A program made the translations under genes and the position numbers. From Promethearchaeota archaeon (GTDB lineage Archaea; Asgardarchaeota; Lokiarchaeia; Sigynarchaeales; SOKP01), in contig JAHLWT010000062.1 of the NCBI GenBank assembly GCA_019057775.1, forward strand, positions 1 to 48,159: a stretch of 48,159 bases of DNA. The letters are read 5' to 3'. This document shows, one piece after another, positions 44,171 to 48,159 of the stretch. Position 1 is the first letter of the stretch. Each line of letters starts with the position of its first letter. The notes under the pieces were generated by a model, which made no database searches, was not told the DNA's origin, and saw only the letters and a program-made list of their open reading frames with translations.

Positions 44171-44190
44171 ACGACTTATAACGACTTATA
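44171..44190. repeat. Perfect 10-bp tandem repeat
   Basis: ACGACTTATA occurs twice in direct succession, followed by a partial third unit (AC). It sits at the 3' end of the 44186 gene and may mark a slippage or junction scar. Confidence 0.6.
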
Positions 44191-44530
44191 ACAAAGATTT
44201 AAAATAAGAATTTAGCAATTTAGCCAATATTTCTTGTTGTTCCTTCAATATCTCCCCCTCAACCATATCAGTACATTCTTCTGCGAACTCCATCAAAAAG
44301 TCTCTAAATATTTCCTTCTTACCAACTTCATTTGATCGCCCTACATCAGAAATACGTTCTTCCTCCACAATTTTTTGTATTCGACTTTTCAACACCCCCA
44401 ACCCCACAGCCACCAACTCTTCCCGTTTCTCAACTCCATTTTTAGTCAATCTATATTCTTGCCTATCATCCCCAGCACGATCCAGCTTTTCCTTCAGTTG
44501 TACCAATGGGATGGGATTTCTATCCGGCAT
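44186..44530 (-). CDS. Short unknown protein, possibly a truncated winged-helix regulator
   Basis: A 114-residue frame with noticeably higher GC than its surroundings. The start region (IPLVQLKEKLDRAGDDRQEY, then RLTKNGVEKREELV) resembles the wing and following helix of MarR/PadR-type winged-helix proteins, where a YxLTxxG motif is common. The rest is acidic helix (EIFRDFLMEFAEECTDMVEG). The recognition helix that should precede the wing is missing, so it may be a 5'-truncated gene that happens to have an ATG. It lies between two relics (a surface-protein tail and a herA head), in a clearly rearranged area. Confidence 0.4.
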   Translation of the reverse strand: MPDRNPIPLVQLKEKLDRAGDDRQEYRLTKNGVEKREELVAVGLGVLKSRIQKIVEEERISDVGRSNEVGKKEIFRDFLMEFAEECTDMVEGEILKEQQEILAKLLNSYFKSLL

Positions 44531-44946
44531 ATATGGGAGAATATAAAGAAAAATGGAATAAAATTACAACTTAAATATATTTATGAATGTAATAAATAAT
44601 GACAGAATTAGGAAATAAAATTGGAAGTTTTGTTTCAGGATCTTTTGCCAAAAAAAGATTGCAGAACTGGCCTAATGTTCCAAATAGTAATAATTCTTTT
44701 TATCATTTAAAATTTACAATTATATAGAAATAAAAAATATGAGATTTTTATTCAACTCAAGATGGGTCTTGAATAATGATTGACTTTTTTTTCAAGCAGC
44801 CTACTTAGGTTCTTAAGAAATTATTCTACTTTATAATGGTATTGTGTGAAAAACAGATATTTAAATTAATCTATATATTTTTTCCATTCAAAAATTTGAT
44901 AAAAATTCTAAATAAATTAAAAAAACTGAATTTGTATTTAGTTTAC
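44531..44946. other. Gene-free stretch containing a herA 5' relic
   Basis: Apart from the 54-base herA head at 44599-44652, this 416-base AT-rich region shows no gene, RNA or repeat I can support. The part after 44653 does not continue herA in any frame. Confidence 0.5.
44599..44652 (+). pseudogene. 5' fragment of herA (18 codons)
   Basis: ATG at 44599 opens 18 codons reading [18 protein letters not shown]; the intact HerA at 17662 begins [18 protein letters not shown]. About ten of 54 bases differ, mostly at third positions. Homology ends abruptly at 44652. This is a second herA relic, distinct from the one at 30973 and from the opposite end of the gene. Confidence 0.85.
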
Positions 44947-47451
44947 TTAGTGTTTGGTTGGTTTTCTCTTAATATTAATAAGGATAATCGATATTATGCT
45001 TATAAATGCTAGAGTGTAAAGAATATTATACCCTGGAATTCTTGGACCCCTTGGAGAGGGTATTTCAATAGTTACTTGAATATTATTTGAAAGTGTATAA
45101 CCATCTTCATTATACGCTGCAACAACATAATAATAGATGCCGGTACCCAAACTCGAAATTGAATACTCAAGATCATTAATACTTTCATTAATCATAGTCT
45201 CAGATCCTGAAAGTGTTGTGATAGGATTGTTGCTTAAAAAGATTGAATAATTATCTGCTCCCGAAGAGTCAGTCCAAATAAGATCAAAAGCTCCATCTGT
45301 GTCAGGGTCATCTGCAGTGGAATTTAGTATGAAAGCTCCGGGTGGCACAAGAAACTGTACAGTTATTGAAATACAATTTGAAAGTGTATAGCCACTTTCG
45401 TTATGCGCTACAACAACATAATAATAATCACCCTCAGACAATCCTGAAATCGGGAAAGGGGATATAGCATTTTGATCTGCAAGTAGGGTAAGACCTAAAT
45501 GGATATTATTGATATACTCGTTATCAGTATAGATTGAATAATTATCTGCTCCCAAAGAGTCAGTCCAAATAAGATCAAAAGCTCCATCCGTGTTTGGGTC
45601 ATCAGCAGTGGAATCTAATATAAAACTACCCGGCAGATTGGGAAGATATATAGGGAAATGATCTTGACTTCCAGCAGCACCTGTAATATTGTAATCAGTA
45701 TCCCCGATACCATTCTTATCTAAATCATTACCTTTATAATCATCCCAATAATTGCCAATAGAACCGTTATCCCATTGGTTATTATCTGGATTGCTATCAT
45801 CTTGAGCATTGATATAATTTCCAATGAAGTAATTTAAATCAAAGAGGTTGTCGGCACAATTATTATCTTTTATATAGGCTCCTATATTTATATTATCATA
45901 AATGCTATTTTGTGTGAATGTATTGTTATCACAATCATCATTTAAAATGATTCCGTTATTTTGATTTGAAGTGGCTTCGTTACTTATTATGTTTTTAATA
46001 ATGTCATTATCTTTACATCCTTGCCATAATTCTATACCACATTGAGAGTTATCCTTCATGGCATTATTCGAAATTGTATTATTATCACTGTCATAATAAA
46101 TTAAAATCCCTTTCCCATTATAGCTAAGAGTATTGTTTGAAATAATGTTATTATCACATTCCCATTGAAGAAAAATCCCATTATTTGAGTTTGATATCAT
46201 ATTATTCTCTGTAACGTTATTGAAATCACAATTATATAATCGAATTCCATAGCTGTTGCTTCTGATAATATTCTTATTTATACTATTATTATTACAATAA
46301 CCATACATCTCTATTCCAAAATAATTATTGTTCATTGTATTATTTGTGAATGAATTATTAGTGCAGTAATAATACACATAAAATCCAAATCGAGTATTAT
46401 CATTTAGAGTATTATTCTTAAACGTATTATCAGAACTATAAAATAATCCTAATCCACAGGATCCCTTTGATAAATTTAAATCAGAGATATAAGAATTGCT
46501 ACAATTAACTAATAATATTTGCCCTGCATTAGTAAAATTGTGCTTATCCAATCCAATTTCATCAACATAGTAATAAACAGGTTTTCCATTTACTGTATTG
46601 TTTGTAGAAATTGTATATGAATTGACTGATGTCTGCCCTCCTTGAAGCATTATGCCACAATTTTTCATTTTATTTCCAGATAACTCACCATTCGTGCCAA
46701 ACGCTAGATATATACCATAATAACCACAATCGTTTATTCTATTATTTATTAATATATTGTCATCGCTACTAATCCTAATTCCATAATAACTAATACCACT
46801 AGTTATATTATTTAATGATATAGTGTTATCATTACTATCCCCAGATAAATAGATTCCGTAATAGCATTTCTTAATTTTGTTATACACTATCGAATTGTTA
46901 CTACAATCATCGTATAAATATATTCCTGCGTCTATATTTTCATAAAAAGTATTGTTGATTATTGTATTGTTATTGCTGCCTGTCATTAAAAGTATTCCAG
47001 CATTCCCATTATTCGAACAGGTATTATTAAAAATCATTCCGTTAGTTACATTAACAAATTTAATACCCCCGTCATAATTATCTGTTCCAGAGTTATAGAC
47101 TGTACAATTACTTATCTTAAAATATTTTTTTGAGTTTCTAATTTCTATACAATTATGTGTAGCACTACCATTAATTTTAATATTTTTGATAATATAGGGA
47201 TCATTTTGAGTTCCATTTCCCTCACACCATGGTTCCAATTCCACTTCTGCCCAAGTATAATTACCATCACCTGTATCATCAATTATAAATGGCGAAATTT
47301 CCCAATATCCAGCCATTTTTAAGTTTTCTTTATTTTTAAAATTGCCAATGTGATTACTAACATCAAGATATTGAATAGTTATCAATCCAAAATAGAGATA
47401 AATGCATAAAATGCATAAAATCAATAGCTTCTTTTTTTTATTTACGCTCAA
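44947..47451 (-). CDS. Large beta-helix surface protein with FN3-like repeats and anchor
   Basis: An exported protein of 834 residues. It begins with a signal sequence (NKKKKLLILCILCIYLYFGL). Residues about 75-590 form a right-handed parallel beta-helix of the NosD/pectate-lyase type, with many rungs carrying Asn-rich turns (NNTIINNTFYENIDAGIYLY, NSIVYNKIKKCYYGIYL). Two near-identical modules follow at about 610 and 705, each with STADDP[ND]TDGAFDLIWTDS and a YYYVVVAHNE or YYYVVAAYNE strand, resembling FN3 domains. The end is a short PxGPRIPGYN spacer, a membrane helix (LYTLAFISIISIILI) and a basic tail (KRKPTKH). It is probably an adhesin-like or polysaccharide-binding cell-surface protein; no active-site residues can be assigned. 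Confidence 0.85.
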   Translation of the reverse strand: MSVNKKKKLLILCILCIYLYFGLITIQYLDVSNHIGNFKNKENLKMAGYWEISPFIIDDTGDGNYTWAEVELEPWCEGNGTQNDPYIIKNIKINGSATHNCIEIRNSKKYFKISNCTVYNSGTDNYDGGIKFVNVTNGMIFNNTCSNNGNAGILLMTGSNNNTIINNTFYENIDAGIYLYDDCSNNSIVYNKIKKCYYGIYLSGDSNDNTISLNNITSGISYYGIRISSDDNILINNRINDCGYYGIYLAFGTNGELSGNKMKNCGIMLQGGQTSVNSYTISTNNTVNGKPVYYYVDEIGLDKHNFTNAGQILLVNCSNSYISDLNLSKGSCGLGLFYSSDNTFKNNTLNDNTRFGFYVYYYCTNNSFTNNTMNNNYFGIEMYGYCNNNSINKNIIRSNSYGIRLYNCDFNNVTENNMISNSNNGIFLQWECDNNIISNNTLSYNGKGILIYYDSDNNTISNNAMKDNSQCGIELWQGCKDNDIIKNIISNEATSNQNNGIILNDDCDNNTFTQNSIYDNINIGAYIKDNNCADNLFDLNYFIGNYINAQDDSNPDNNQWDNGSIGNYWDDYKGNDLDKNGIGDTDYNITGAAGSQDHFPIYLPNLPGSFILDSTADDPNTDGAFDLIWTDSLGADNYSIYTDNEYINNIHLGLTLLADQNAISPFPISGLSEGDYYYVVVAHNESGYTLSNCISITVQFLVPPGAFILNSTADDPDTDGAFDLIWTDSSGADNYSIFLSNNPITTLSGSETMINESINDLEYSISSLGTGIYYYVVAAYNEDGYTLSNNIQVTIEIPSPRGPRIPGYNILYTLAFISIISIILINIKRKPTKH

Positions 47452-47590
47452 AATTCTCCACTTTTCTAAGAAATTTTAATAATATACAATAGAAAAAGTA
47501 ACAATAAAAGTTTTTATTATTTCAAATTAAAAATGACAAAAAAACAACATTTTTTCAGTGTAATTAGACCATATCATAATGATGAGAATT

Positions 47591-47755
47591 TTATTCAACT
47601 CTCAATGCCTTTTTAAGAGTATTTCTCCTAATTACTGATAAAAATTCTTTAGTATCTGGAAATACATAGACAATATTACCATCATCGTCATCTTCAATTA
47701 TAACCTCTTTAAAAAATCTCCCTTCTACCTTAGTTTTAAGATCATTCAATATCAT
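47591..47755 (-). CDS. Small protein (54 aa) of unknown function
   Basis: A 54-codon minus-strand frame from ATG 47755 to TAA 47591. The peptide (MILNDLKTKVEGRFFKEVII, an acidic EDDDDG turn, then IVYVFPDTKEFLSVIRRN) alternates strand and helix like a small folded domain. No Shine-Dalgarno is seen. It lies 139 bases upstream of the beta-helix surface gene on the same strand and could be co-transcribed. I do not recognise it. Confidence 0.4.
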   Translation of the reverse strand: MILNDLKTKVEGRFFKEVIIEDDDDGNIVYVFPDTKEFLSVIRRNTLKKALRVE

Positions 47756-48159
47756 ACGTTACGAATTAGAGAGTAAATTCAAAAAAGATTATAGCATTGT
47801 GATATTATTGCGATTATCAATCCAAGTAAGAAGGGATAAATAAAAAGGCTTATCTCTATATTGAGTATTTAATTCATTACTAATGTGTTAAGAAAAGTCC
47901 GGATTTGATTTTGGTTTGACTTACCATTATTGAAAATCTTGTTATACCTTTCCAACCCTTAAATTGTCCTATTCCCTAAAAAGATTTAGGATCAATCAAA
48001 GGTTTCTTTGGGCTTAAGTGAAGATTGAATCGTAGTTGTCTTCCTGATATTCTTAGTAATTATTTTGGAGGATTACCTGTTTGAACAGTATTTGTTAGGA
48101 ATAAATTGTTAAATAAAAGTATAAGTTGATCTTAGTTAGAAATTTATAAAAAGATAAAA
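47756..48159. other. Gene-free window end
   Basis: The last 404 bases are AT-rich with stops in all frames. I see no gene, RNA, repeat or clear promoter. A gene starting beyond the window could use part of it as a leader. Confidence 0.5.

Noticed and set aside
45300..47200. CRISPR-like array in the repetitive region
   Set aside because: The repeats are degenerate codons of beta-helix rungs and FN3-like modules in one long reading frame, not identical repeats with unique spacers.

Overview
The window is AT-rich and looks archaeal. It carries a NurA/HerA/Mre11/Rad50 DNA-end-processing operon, a CARF-HTH regulator of the Csa3 type, a TFB-like protein with cyclin repeats, TATA/BRE-like promoters, an oligo-T terminator, and secreted proteins ending in a proline-glycine-aromatic motif, a membrane helix and a basic tail. 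TIR-LRR, TPR-WD40 and SPFH proteins, long intergenic AT stretches and KNH-like surface repeats suggest an Asgard archaeon, most likely Lokiarchaeia-like. That placement is inference: there is no rRNA, ribosomal protein or other phylogenetic marker here, and I saw no tRNA or CRISPR array.

Layout. (1) 183-6287, minus strand: a winged-helix protein, an SPFH protein, a TPR-WD40-zinc ribbon protein and a truncated paralogue of its C-terminal part. (2) 6556-10953: decayed fragments (a PLD-like helicase N-terminus abutting a metallophosphoesterase C-terminus), a DUF6602-like nuclease, an RNase III with a C-terminal RNA-binding region, and two unknown proteins. (3) 10995-14232, minus strand: a GmrSD-like (DUF262 + HNH) nuclease and the CARF-HTH regulator. 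(4) 14408-22666, plus strand, divergent from the CARF gene: nurA, an OLD-family ATPase/TOPRIM nuclease, herA, mre11, rad50. (5) 22933-30832, plus strand: a tight four-gene cassette with visibly higher GC, encoding a Cas4-like nuclease fused to a HerA-type ATPase, a beta-CASP metallo-beta-lactamase nuclease, a winged-helix/coiled-coil protein that may be a GrpE-like factor, and an Hsp70 with a HEAT-like C-terminus. (6) 30973-31364: a fused relic of herA and the 3' end of rad50, making a 309-bp direct repeat around the cassette. (7) 31427-36814: a TPR gene broken by one nonsense codon and a type IIG restriction-modification enzyme. (8) 36961-47755: surface proteins, a TIR-LRR protein, a CoiA-like nuclease, several unknowns, a TFB-like factor with N-terminal HTH repeats, a third herA relic and a large beta-helix surface protein.

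How the genes may work together. The nurA-OLD-herA-mre11-rad50 operon should process DNA ends; its divergent CARF neighbour could tie it to a nucleotide second messenger. The cassette behind rad50 is the best candidate for an undescribed system: a DNA-pumping ATPase carrying its own Fe-S nuclease, a second metal-dependent nuclease, and an Hsp70 with a possible exchange factor, all translationally coupled. Together with the GmrSD, DUF6602, TIR, CoiA and type IIG genes, the window reads as a defence/repair island with several generations of gene decay and duplication.
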